From: Archivesica marissinica
Taxonomy: Eukaryota; Mollusca; Bivalvia; Venerida; Vesicomyidae
NCBI GenBank assembly: GCA_014843695.1
Contig: CM026393.1
Coordinates: 5,955,353-6,019,352 of the forward strand
Length of the DNA stretch: 64,000 bases
Reading direction: 5' to 3'
Every line of letters starts with the position of its first letter. The first letter of the stretch is position 1. Of the stretch, positions 59,201 to 64,000 are shown in pieces. Made by a program: the position numbers and the translations under genes. The notes beneath the pieces are model-generated. The model was not told the origin of the DNA, did no database searches, and saw only the letters and a list, made by a program, of their open reading frames with translations.

Positions 59201-62120
59201 CCAGGCTAAGGGTTGTTTATTGGAGATTATAGATACTCATCCAGGCTAAGGGTTGGTTTATTGGAGATTATAGATACTCATCCAGGCTAAGGGTTGGTTT
59301 ATTGGAGATTATAGATACTCATCCAGGCTAAGGGTTGGTTTATTGGAGATTATAGATACTCATCCAGGCTAAGGGTTGGTTTATTGGAGTTTATATGGTA
59401 CTCATCCAGGCTAAGGGTTGGTTTATTGGAGTTATAGATACTCATCCAGCTAAGGGTTGGTTTATTGGAGGTTATAGATACTCATCCAGGCTAGGGTTGG
59501 TTTATTGGAGGTTATATGGTATCATCCAGGCTAAGGGTTGGTTTATTGGAGGTTATAGATACTCATCCAGGCTAAGGGTTGGTTTATTGGAGGTTATAGA
59601 TACTCATCCAGGCTAAGGGTTGGTTTATTGGAGGTTATAGATACTCATCCAGGCTAAGGGTTGGTTTATTGGAGGTTATATGGTATTGGTGGGTTGGTTT
59701 TTGGGTTTTTCAGGCTAAGGGTTGGTTTATTGGAGGTTTGTTTGGTGGGTTGGTTTATTGGAGTTTATATGGTACTCATCCAGGCTACGGGTTGGTTTAT
59801 TGGAGATTATAGGTACTCATCCAGGCTAAGGGTTGGTTTATTGGAGATTATATGGTACTCATCCAGGCTAAGGGTTGGTTTATTGGAGTATATATGGTAT
59901 TCATCCAGGCTAAGGGTTGGTTTATTGGAGTTTATATGGTACTCATACAGGCTACGGGTTGGCTTATTGGAGATTATATGGTACTCATCCAGGCTAAGGG
60001 TTGGTTTATTGGAGATATGGTACTCATCCAGGCTAAGGGTTGGTTTATTGGAGTTTATATGGTACTCATCCAGGCTAAGGGTTGGTTTATTGGAGATTAT
60101 ATGGTACTCATCCAGGCTAAGGGTTGGTTTATGGAGTATATATGGTATTCATCCAGGCTAAGGGTTGGTTTATTGGAGATTATATGGTACTCATCCAGGC
60201 TAAGGGTTGGTTTATTGGAGATTATAGATACTCATCCAGACTAAGGGTTGGCTTATTGCAGATTATAGATACTCATCCAGGCTAAGGGTTGGTTTATTGG
60301 AGGTTATATGGTACTACCAGGTAAGGGTTGGTTTATTGGAGGTAATATGGTACTCATCCAGGCTACGGTTGGTTTATTGGAGATTATATGGTACTCATCC
60401 AGGCTACGGGTTGGTTTATTGGAGGTTATATGGTACTCATCCAGGCTAAGGGTTGGTTTATTGGAGATTATAGGTACTCATCCAGGCTAAGGGTTGGTTT
60501 ATTGGAGATTATATGGTACTCATCCAGGCTAAGGGTTGGTTTATTGGAGATTATATGGTATCATCCAGGCTAAGGGTTGGTTTATTGGAGGTTATGGTAC
60601 TCATCCAGGCTAAGGGTTGGTTTATTGGAGATTATATGGTACTCATCCAGGCTAAGGGTTGGTTTATTGGAGATTATAGATACTCATCCAGACTAAGGGT
60701 TGGTTTATTGGAGGTTATATGGTACTACCAGGTTACGGGTTGGTTTATTGGAGATTATATGGTACTCATCCAGACTAAGGTTGGTTTATTGGAGATTATA
60801 GATACTCATCCAGGCTAAGGGTTGGTTTATTGGAGGTTATAGATACTCATCCAGGCTAAGGGTTGGTTTATTGGAGGTTATAGATACTCATCCAGGCTAG
60901 GGTTGGTTTATTGGAGGTTATATGGTACTCATCCAGGCTAAGGGTTGGTTTATTGGAGGTTATATGGTACTCATCCAGGCAAAGGGTTGGTTTATTGGAG
61001 GTTATAGATACTCATCCAGGCTACGGGTTGGTTTATTGGAGGTTATATGGTACTCATCCAGGCTAAGGGTTGGTTTATTGGAGGTTATATGGTACTCATC
61101 CAGGCTAAGGGTTGGTTTATTGGAGATTATAGATACTCATCCAGGCTAAGGGTTGGCATATTGGAGATTATAAATACTCATCCAGACTAAGGGTTGGTTT
61201 ATTGGAGATTATAGATACTCATCCAGGCTAAGGGTTGGTTTATTGGAGGTTATATGGTACTCATCCAGGCTAAGGGTTGGTTTATTGGAGATTATAGATA
61301 CTCATCCAGGCTAAGGGTTGGTTTATTGGAGTTTATATGGTACTCATCCAGGCTAAGGGTTGGTTTATTGGAGATTATAGATACTCATCCAGGCTAAGGG
61401 TTGGTTTATTGGAGATTATAGATACTCATCCAGGCTAAGGGTTGGTTTATTGGAGATTATAGATACTCATCCAGGCTAAGGGTTGGTTTATGGAGATTAT
61501 AGATACTCATCCAGGCTAAGGGTTGGTTTATTGGAGATTATAGATACTCATCCAGGCTAAGGGTTGGCTTATTGGAGATTATAGATACTCATCCAGGCTA
61601 AGGGTTGGTTTATTGGAGTTTATATGGTACTCATCCAGACTAAGGGTTGGTTTATTGGAGATTATAGATACTCATCCAGACTAAGGGTTGGTTTATTGGA
61701 GGTTATAGATACTCATCCAGGCTACGGGTTGGTTAATTGGAGGTTATATGGTACTCATCCAGGCTAAGGGTTGGTTTATTGGAGGTAATAGATACTCATC
61801 CAGGCTAAGGGTTGGTTTATTGGAGTTTATAGATACTCACCCAGGCTAAGGGTTGGTTTATTGGAGGTTATAGATACTCATCCAGGCTAAGGGTTGGTTT
61901 ATTGGAGGTTATATGGTACTCATCCAGGCTAAGGGTTGGTTTATTGGAGATTATAGATACTCACCCAGGCTAAGGGTTGGCTTATTGGAGATTATAGATA
62001 CTCACCCAGGCTAAGGTCTCCAACATTAGCTGGTAATCCAGCCATCAGTGGAAACTGCAGGACTACCTCGCTTCCTCGGTCGGATATTATACACGCTGCC
62101 TGATCAGCCGACAGGATCAC
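40942..62120 (-). CDS. TP53BP1: TP53BP1-like gene, 3' part: eight exons, end of Tudor region through tandem BRCT domains
   Basis: The joined exons, in minus-strand order, are 62120-62006, 54595-54404, 52308-52228, 51224-51060, 50071-49980, 47969-47841, 44882-44809 and 41242-40942. All seven introns have GT-AG borders and every junction keeps the frame, giving about 380 residues. Order and spacing follow vertebrate 53BP1: V-I-L-S after the Tudor fold; S-L-E-N-L-V; a basic K-R-K-R linker; I-Y-F-L-L-T opening BRCT1; E-E-G-G-G-T-L-L-E; I-P-C-L-S-H-M-W-I closing BRCT1; Y-V-L-P-A-G-I-S-L-E; and E-W-V-I-Q-S-L-I then H-P-R-Y-R-H-D ending BRCT2. 53BP1 is a nuclear DNA double-strand-break scaffold that reads histone marks by its Tudor domain; the BRCT pair binds partners such as phosphorylated H2AX. 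N-terminal and Tudor exons were not found and should lie past 64000. Introns are swollen by minisatellites, MITEs and SINEs. Confidence 0.88.
41266..42352 (+). repeat. 55-bp array made of the left end of a TTAA-type MITE (family P3), about 20 units
   Basis: The unit starts with TTAACCCTTTCCCTCATAGA, goes on with AGCACCTCTTGATGCCATTA and ends CCAATACGACATACA. The first 20 bases are the terminal inverted repeat seen at the other end of the element at 43559 (inverse TCTATGAGGGAAAGGGTTAA form). It lies in the last intron of the TP53BP1-like gene and begins about 25 bp upstream of the last exon's acceptor. Confidence 0.92.
42480..42770 (+). repeat. About 120-bp internal duplications of the P3 core
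   Basis: Two to three units run from CCCAGTAATATCTATGGAGG through CTACTTATCCACTGCATGAT to ATATTATCCTAAATCTC. The same module is repeated at 53340-53740. Confidence 0.75.
42700..43559 (+). repeat. 66-bp array made of the right end of the P3 MITE, about 12 units
   Basis: The unit reads AATGGCTGTCGTTTGTATGG then AGATATAATAGTATATTAAC then CTAAATCTCTATGAGGGAAA and GGGTTA. Each unit therefore carries a copy of the right terminal repeat and most of a TTAA site. Variation (GAAGG, GTGTT, deletions) rises toward the right edge. Confidence 0.92.
43560..43991. other. Intron sequence with a small hairpin
   Basis: A short hairpin CACTGTTT-TC-AAACAGTG near 43597-43614 lies next to the MITE end. Nothing else was recognised. 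Confidence 0.5.
43992..44241 (-). mobile_element. tRNA-derived SINE, family B, copy 3
   Basis: The full-length arrangement is tail GGGTTTTACGCCTGCATCAG on the left, body TTACCTAACAACACCTTTCC, B box GGTTCGAGCCC and A box TGGTCGAGTGG on the minus strand at the right. It is intronic in the TP53BP1-like gene. Confidence 0.85.
44484..44663. mobile_element. TA-flanked MITE (pogo/Tc1-mariner-like)
   Basis: The ends are TACAGTCAAACCTGT and the inverse ACAGGGTTGACTGTA. The interior has repeated AAGCAGCC motifs. A related right half lies at about 62445-62580. There is no ORF. Confidence 0.65.
44809..44882 (-). CDS. TP53BP1: TP53BP1-like exon: linker between BRCT1 and BRCT2
   Basis: The acceptor TTGTTTTTACAG is right of 44882 and the donor GTTTGTGC is left of 44809. 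It encodes G-H-Q-L-D-D-K-S-Y-V-L-P-A-G-I-S-L-E and then R-R-K-I-M-E plus two bases of a Trp codon. The Y-L-L-P-A-G-Y-S-L-E segment at the same place in vertebrate 53BP1 supports the call. Confidence 0.88.
44965..45114 (-). repeat. 39-bp minisatellite, distal part
   Basis: The unit is CAATACTCAAATATCTCATA followed by CCAATACAAGACTAGCCGA. About four units lie here before the inserted element at 45115. Confidence 0.92.
45115..45948. mobile_element. 834-bp TA-type DNA transposon relic inserted inside the 39-bp array
   Basis: Terminal repeats of 25 bp are exact, starting CCGTATTTAGCTATGTATAG at the left and ending in its reverse complement at 45948. Both sides carry TA (45113-45114 and 45949-45950), consistent with a Tc1/mariner-like target duplication, and the 39-bp repeat continues on both sides. 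No transposase is seen. A fragment resembling a SINE C tail (TTATATTAATCACTCGAGA) lies inside near 45295. Confidence 0.8.
45949..47150 (-). repeat. 39-bp minisatellite, main part, about 30 units
   Basis: Same unit as 44965-45114, with ACAAGCCGA and ACTAGCCGA versions, ATACTC/ATATACTC indels, and a CCATACTCATTAACATCTC variant that occurs twice about 200 bp apart. The 13-codon open period on the minus strand is not a gene. It lies in the intron between BRCT1 and linker exons. Confidence 0.93.
47155..47880 (-). repeat. 47-bp minisatellite copying an exon end and its 5' splice site, about 15 units
   Basis: On the minus strand each unit is TTTATCACATATGTGGATTG, TAGACTCATGTACTCAG (37 nt identical or close to the end of the BRCT1 exon) followed by GTATACCTTG (first 10 nt of the intron). 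Variants at the junction read CGG/GTATAC or CTGGTATCCC. The array is contiguous with the true exon at 47841. Confidence 0.9.
47841..47969 (-). CDS. TP53BP1: TP53BP1-like exon: second half of BRCT1
   Basis: The acceptor TTGAATTTCAG is right of 47969 and the donor GTATACCTTG is left of 47841. Its 43 codons in phase 0 encode R-I-I-L-L-S-S, K-Y-L-Q-C-L-A-C-G-I-P-C-L-S-H and M-W-I-V-D-S-C, with the conserved BRCT Trp. The last 37 bases are the source of the downstream 47-bp array. Using a decoy donor one unit further would add a frame-shifting 47 nt that reaches TAG. Confidence 0.88.
47970..48455. other. Intron with degenerate P2 MITE-like sequence
   Basis: From about 48060 to 48245 the text TCTGATTAGGCTCTATGC, GAATAGCAAACAACATAGAT and GGTTAA resembles a decayed copy of the P2 MITE (52495, 63330). 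Nothing else was recognised. Confidence 0.45.
48456..48636 (-). mobile_element. TTAA-flanked MITE, family P1, copy 3
   Basis: Left TTAACCCTTTCAACACCA, right GAATGGGTTAA. It keeps the GATCCAGATGAGCC/GTCTCATCAGGATC hairpin and has lost part of the right side. Confidence 0.78.
48733..48972 (+). mobile_element. TTAA-flanked MITE, family P1, copy 4
   Basis: Full length of about 240 bp: TTAA with CCCATTCAACACCAAG at the left, and GGTGTTTAAAGGG with TTAA at the right. The internal hairpin AAAAAGTGCAGATCCTGATG to its near-complement is intact. It lies about 100 bp from copy 3 in the opposite orientation. Confidence 0.85.
48973..49439. other. Intron sequence, no feature
   Basis: AT-rich. Short ORFs on both strands lack recognisable domains. 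Confidence 0.45.
49440..49674 (-). mobile_element. tRNA-derived SINE, family C, copy 3
   Basis: Head at the right end (TGGAAGTCGTGAAAACGCAG on minus), B box GAGTTCGAGCCCC, tail TTTAGTTTATACAAATTTAG at the left. It is flanked by GTACGAGGTTT and GTACAAGGTTT, a probable 11-bp target duplication with one change. Confidence 0.85.
49675..49979. other. Intron sequence with a short direct repeat
   Basis: GGGCATAAATCAAGGAACTA-type sequence (CATAAATCAAGGAGCTACTG, CATAAATCAAGGAACTACTG) occurs twice, about 30 bp apart near 49840-49890. No gene beyond the exon at 49980. Confidence 0.45.
49980..50071 (-). CDS. TP53BP1: TP53BP1-like exon: BRCT1, first helix and glycine turn
   Basis: The acceptor ATATATTGTAG is right of 50071 and the donor GTATGTCG left of 49980. 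With one base from the preceding exon it encodes E-D-L-C-S-T-F-D-K-E-H-L-K-Q-Q-I-E-E-G-G and then G-T-L-L-E-N-I-D-Q-K-L. The G-G-G turn after an amphipathic helix is a BRCT hallmark and aligns with the A-G-A-G-Y-I-L-E-D-F region of vertebrate 53BP1. Confidence 0.88.
50072..51059. other. Intron sequence with one direct repeat
   Basis: ACTATCGCGACTAGATCACT followed by AAGTT occurs near 50151 and again near 50237. No coding or other element was recognised. Confidence 0.45.
51060..51224 (-). CDS. TP53BP1: TP53BP1-like exon: start of BRCT1
   Basis: The acceptor ATTATTTGTTAG is right of 51224 and the donor GTATGTATCC left of 51060, with phase 1 on both sides. It encodes L-F-G-K-D-L-G-P-I-P, then I-F-R-N-I-Y-F-L-L-T-N-V (first BRCT strand, as G-Y-A-F-L-L-T in vertebrates), then an acidic and Gln-rich insert ending S-T-D-E-S-A-A-E. 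Confidence 0.88.
51307..51547 (+). mobile_element. TTAA-flanked MITE, family P1, copy 5
   Basis: Perfect TTAA at both ends, TIR CCCATTCAACACCAAG and TGGTGTTGAATGGG, internal 31-nt hairpin arms matching at about 28 positions. Confidence 0.87.
51688..52052 (+). repeat. 73-bp tandem repeat, five units with alternating subtypes
   Basis: Units start CCACAACTAAAGAGGCCAAG and CCACAGCTGAAGAGGGCAAG in strict alternation (51692, 51765, 51838, 51911, 51984). The real repeating block is therefore a 146-bp pair. Confidence 0.9.
52053..52227. other. Intron sequence, no feature
   Basis: Short intronic spacer between the 73-bp repeat and the exon at 52228. Confidence 0.4.
52228..52308 (-). CDS. TP53BP1: TP53BP1-like small linker exon
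   Basis: The acceptor TTCTATCCAATAG is right of 52308 and the donor GTATGTACC left of 52228. In the frame forced by neighbours it encodes A-R-V-M-E-S-P-V-G-G-L-Q-A-S-P-V and then T-M-V-R-S-P-K-K-S-R-V. A basic, Ser-Pro-rich linker ahead of BRCT1 fits 53BP1. It is the least conserved exon and rests on splice sites and frame. Confidence 0.75.
52495..52733 (+). mobile_element. TTAA-flanked MITE, family P2, copy 1
   Basis: The ends are TTAACCCATTTGATTCTGGA and TCCAGAATGAAATGGGTTAA. The interior shows TCTATGTTGTTTGCAAA and CAGATCAGCTGCCAGGGAAC hairpin parts. The TTAA target and CCC start link it to family P1. Confidence 0.82.
52766..52935 (+). repeat. 32-bp tandem repeat, five units
   Basis: AATTTTTTGTACTATGCAAG and AAACTATGATAT repeat five times with minor T-run length change. 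Confidence 0.92.
53104..53767 (+). mobile_element. Family P3 MITE, copy 2, with internal tandem duplication
   Basis: It starts TTAACCCTTTCCCTCATAGA with about two left-end units, then the same core as at 42353 (TAGCCAAACCAATGTTCATA). Three to four copies of a roughly 125-bp module (CCCAGTAATATCTATGGAGG to TATTAACCTAAATCTC) follow. The right end is altered but finishes GAAAGGGTTAA. Confidence 0.78.
53768..54122. other. Intron with a plus-strand SINE-tail fragment
   Basis: GGGTACTCCGGTTTCCTCCC near 53893 and GAGAGTGATTAATATAAGTT near 53950 resemble SINE/retroposon tail modules; the second is the family C tail. Head and boundaries are not visible. Confidence 0.45.
54123..54364 (+). mobile_element. 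TTAA-flanked MITE, family P1, copy 6
   Basis: TTAACCCATTCAACCCCAAG at the left, GGTGTTGAAAGGGTTAA at the right, full internal hairpin with GACGGCGCTCGTCACGAGC at its tip. It ends about 40 bp from the next exon's donor. Confidence 0.86.
54404..54595 (-). CDS. TP53BP1: TP53BP1-like exon: basic linker after Tudor region
   Basis: The acceptor CTGGCTCCACAG is right of 54595 and the donor GTGTGTACC left of 54404; phase 1 on both sides. It encodes N-L-V-D-T-P-R-R-S-A-K-R-T-H-A-V and then a run rich in Lys, Arg, Ser and Pro ending G-K-R-K-R, likely a nuclear localisation type segment. Vertebrate 53BP1 has L-D-N-L-V-E-G-K-R-K-R-R at the matching place. Confidence 0.85.
54640..54879 (-). mobile_element. 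Chimeric SINE: family B head and body with a family A-like tail
   Basis: The right end has a family B tRNA-like head (ACTCGACCACGGAGTCGG on plus) and the body is TTACCTAACAACACCTTTCC. The left end reads TTTATTTAACGTCGCTATCG and GTTGCACATTTGAGCGACAG, the tail module of family A and not the GGGTTTTACGCCTGCATC tail of other B copies. Confidence 0.72.
55064..55194. mobile_element. Palindromic MITE, family D, copy 2
   Basis: CTCAAAACTCAGTCTCAAGC with GTCTGATTGGTTCAGCTGAC, mirrored by AACCAATCAGATCATTTGAG and AGATCTGAGAAAAGTTTTAT. Same plan as 38899 and 63143. Confidence 0.68.
55345..62003 (-). repeat. 42-bp minisatellite copying an exon end and 5' splice site region, about 158 units, 6.7 kb
   Basis: On the minus strand the unit is CCTTAGCCTGG (last 11 nt of the exon at 62006) then ATGAGTATCTATAATC, or a CATATAACC/CATATAAAC variant, then TCCAATAAACCAAC. 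The genuine intron start is GTGAGTATCTATAATCTCCA, so the unit is a tandem copy of the exon-intron boundary with G-to-A at intron position +1. Open 14-codon-period frames on the plus strand are not genes. Confidence 0.93.
62006..62120 (-). CDS. TP53BP1: TP53BP1-like exon: end of Tudor region
   Basis: The acceptor ACATTTGGTCAG is right of 62120 and the donor GTGAGTATCT left of 62006. It encodes V-I-L-S-A-D-Q-A-A-C-I-I-S-D, then S-E-V-V-L-Q-F-P-L-M-A-G-L-P-A and N-V-G-D-L-S-L plus one base. V-I-L-S-x-x-Q near the start and D-L-S-L-E-N-L-V over the junction match the segment just after the Tudor fold of vertebrate 53BP1. The polypyrimidine tract is weak. Confidence 0.82.
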
Positions 62121-62150
62121 CTGACCAAATGTGTACCTACATATGAAGTA

Positions 62151-62310
62151 TATGTTATGTTATATTTCGGGTTTTACGCCTGCATCAGCACCATTTTGGG
62201 CTATATCGCCGGCAGGCAGTTTACCTAACAACACCTTTCCTGGGCAGGCTCCAGCGGTTAACCAGTACTTGGGTGCACCAACCTCCGTAAGAAACTGCCA
62301 ACTTTTTCAG
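62151..62310 (-). mobile_element. 5'-truncated SINE family B with 13-bp target duplication, next to an exon acceptor
   Basis: It carries only the body and tail of family B (ACTTTTTCAGT side to GGGTTTTACGCC) and lacks the tRNA-like head. It is flanked by exact TACATATGAAGTA at 62138-62150 and 62311-62323. The tail end shows short TATGT repeats. Confidence 0.87.
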
Positions 62311-62323
62311 TACATATGAAGTA

Positions 62324-62764
62324 ACAAAATATAATATGTAGTGTTAAGTTACAATCAGTGCTTCTGTTGTATACCTAGGCTTACACTGCACTAATACAGC
62401 AAGGAACCAGACTGGACTTGTTGGTTTTACATAAGAATAAATGCAGCCAGTTTCCTGATTCCCAATATGTTCTTTTATTATACAGTTACCCTCGATTAAG
62501 CAGCCACTTGTGCTAAACCTGAAGCAGCCACTTTCTGTGATTCCGATTGGCTGGTTGTTTAAGACAGGTTTGACTGTACAGCCAAACTTGCTCGAATGAC
62601 CACATCTATTAAGTCATCAGTTCCCGTTGCTAAGGAACAAATGATCCTGCATTAAGAGAAGATTCTGCTTAGACACCACATTTTGCCCTTCCCATTTGTG
62701 GTCTCTTAATACAAGTTGGACTGTATTTTTGTTTAATTGATCTCAAAGTGTGCCCTTGACCGTT
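62324..62764. other. Intron with a partial TA-type MITE
   Basis: About 62445-62580 matches the right half of the MITE at 44484-44663 (CAGCCAGTTTCCTGATTCCC, AAGACAGGTTTGACTGTACA). The rest is unrecognised; no Tudor exon was found. Confidence 0.5.
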
Positions 62765-62994
62765 AGTTTATACAAATTTATTTTAGCTCGATTACAAGTT
62801 ATTTCAACTTATATAAATCACTCTCGAGACCTCATTCCTGATGTAATCCATCGCCACGAGGGAGAGAGAAGAGGCAACGTGGAATTTAAATGCCTTGCCT
62901 AAGGGCACAATCATAACGGCTCCAGTGGGGCTCGAACTCCGGACCTTTCGCACCTGAAGCGAACGCGCATCCACTGCGCTATCACGACTTCCAA
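62765..62994 (-). mobile_element. tRNA-derived SINE, family C, copy 4, with 9-bp target duplication
   Basis: Head TGGAAGTCGTGATAGCGCAG at the right on minus, B box GAGTTCGAGCCCC, tail to TATAAACTA at the left. TTGACCGTT flanks it at 62756-62764 and 62995-63003. Confidence 0.88.
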
Positions 62995-63142
62995 TTGACC
63001 GTTGCGATATAAACTGCTGCATACGTCCATTTCATCCGACCCGTGCTTTGGGGTAAGCACAATTAGGAATATAAACGGGTATGCAGCTTTAATATCGGCA
63101 TTATATAACGTTCATAACCATTTATAAGCAAGCAGGCCTGGA

Positions 63143-63270
63143 GGTAATAAAAAACTTTTCTCCGATCTCAAAACTCAAGTATAAAGTGTCTGATTGGTGC
63201 AGCTGACAGTAACACTCGGAATCAACCAATCAGAACATTTGAGCTTGAGATCTGAGAACAGTTTTATAGC
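63143..63270. mobile_element. Palindromic MITE, family D, copy 3
   Basis: AAACTTTTCTCCGATCTCAA ... GTCTGATTGGTGCAGCTGAC ... AACCAATCAGAACATTTGAG ... GATCTGAGAACAGTTTTATA, very like copy 2. Confidence 0.68.
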
Positions 63271-63329
63271 CTTGGATCCAGGTGTCATAGCAAGTGGCGT
63301 TGAAGTCCTACATTAATATACATGTACAG

Positions 63330-63576
63330 TTAACCCATTTCATTCTGGATATATTTAAAGGCTTTTGCAAACAACATAGATCCAGATCAGCCGCAGCGTG
63401 ACGCTGCATGCTGATCAGGATCTATGTTGTTTGCTACATAGCCAAGTGTCTTAGCAAGATCATCTGAATAGCAAACAGCATAGAGCCTGATCTGACGGAA
63501 CATTCCGTAGCGGCTGATATGGCTCTATGTTCTTTGCAAATACTGTTTGAACGGTATCCAGAATGAAATGGGTTAA
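63330..63576 (-). mobile_element. TTAA-flanked MITE, family P2, copy 2
   Basis: TTAACCCATTTCATTCTGGA at the left and ATCCAGAATGAAATGGGTTA plus A at the right. Two internal hairpins: one around GCAAACAACATAGATCCAGA and one around GCAAACAGCATAGAGCCTGA with their near-complements. Confidence 0.85.
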
Positions 63577-63660
63577 ATATGTTGGGAGACCGCAACAGTG
63601 CAAGTGTTCCCAACTTATTGCTGCATAGTTGCTCATTACGAGATTTGCTAATAACATTCT

Positions 63661-63860
63661 GTAACCCATTCAACACTAGGTAACTGACATGGACTGGATA
63701 TTTTTAGACCATTAAATGAAATCGGAAAATTACATTTGGACCAATACATTTATCAAAATGGGTAATTTTGTCTAAAATTACTGGCAAAAAGTGCAGATCA
63801 TGATGAGCCAGCTCATCTGGAGCTACACTTTTTGTAAGCCTAGTGTGTTAAAAGAGTTAA
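63661..63860 (+). mobile_element. TTAA-flanked MITE, family P1, decayed copy 7
   Basis: The left site is GTAA in place of TTAA, then CCCATTCAACACTAGG; the right end is eroded to TGTTAAAAGAGTTAA. The hairpin core is shortened (GCAGATCATGATGAGCCAGC). Confidence 0.75.
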
Positions 63861-63925
63861 TTTTTTTATATATTTCTTTATACATTCATGTGTGGTGTAC
63901 ATAAATAAAGTAATATGCATATACA

Positions 63926-64000
63926 GTCGGCATCCGTTATGTCGAATTCCGTCGGACCGAACAAAATACGTTGACATAACCGAAGTTTGACTTAACGAAA
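63926..64000 (-). mobile_element. Partial pogo/Tigger-like MITE, cut by window end
   Basis: It starts TACAGTCGGCATCCGTTATG and goes on with TCGGACCGAACAAAATACG and AAGTTTGACTTAACGAAA. This is the reverse complement of the right interior of the element at 34260-34545. Confidence 0.65.

Noticed and set aside
55416..61149. Repeated plus-strand frames of 60-200 codons with a 14-residue period
   Set aside because: Translation of the 42-bp array, antisense to the intron of the TP53BP1-like gene.
24311..62994. True tRNA genes
   Set aside because: The A and B boxes at these places are each followed by the same SINE bodies and tails in several copies, and no head folds into an intact tRNA in the text as read.

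Overview
The window is eukaryotic DNA, most likely from a mollusc and probably a bivalve. The evidence is AT-rich sequence, a TP53BP1-like gene broken into many small GT-AG exons, a single-exon B-box/beta-propeller (TRIM-like) gene of the kind expanded in bivalves, several tRNA-derived SINE families, many TTAA-flanked MITEs, degenerate non-LTR retrotransposons and very large minisatellites. The lineage is inferred from these features and was not checked by any search. Nothing bacterial, viral or CRISPR-like was seen.

Layout. Bases 1-2697 hold a decayed CR1/jockey-type non-LTR element, with a second 3' fragment nested inside it. A CTGT microsatellite follows, and then a minus-strand copy of the same element's 3' end. 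Bases 3961-23925 are one 52-bp minisatellite of about 380 units, interrupted by a 1000-N gap. Bases 24-35 kb hold SINEs, MITEs, a hAT-like 683-bp inverted-repeat element with an 8-bp target duplication, the TRIM-like gene (27097-28203, plus strand), a 45/48-bp array, a second and unrelated 52-bp array, and a MITE with perfect 64-bp arms. Bases 36.2-37.6 kb carry a minus-strand jockey/I-type RT and RNase H relic.

From 62120 down to 40942, on the minus strand, lie eight consecutive exons of a TP53BP1-like gene. They run from the end of the Tudor region to the stop codon after the second BRCT domain. All exons join in frame with GT-AG sites. The upstream (Tudor and N-terminal) exons were not found and should lie beyond 64000.

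The main discovery concerns that gene. Two of its introns contain large minisatellites whose repeat unit is a copy of the adjacent exon end plus its 5' splice site. The 47-bp array at 47155-47880 has units of 37 nt of exon and 10 nt of intron, so it lays down about 15 extra donor-like sites beside the real one. The 42-bp array at 55345-62003 has about 158 units of 11 nt of exon and 31 nt of intron. There, almost every copy has the donor GT changed to AT, while the true donor and two nearby copies keep GT. A third array, of 29 bp, starts just after the stop codon. A TTAA-flanked MITE in the last intron has its two ends separately expanded into 55-bp and 66-bp arrays. Together these suggest that tandem expansion is repeatedly seeded at splice junctions and transposon ends in this locus.
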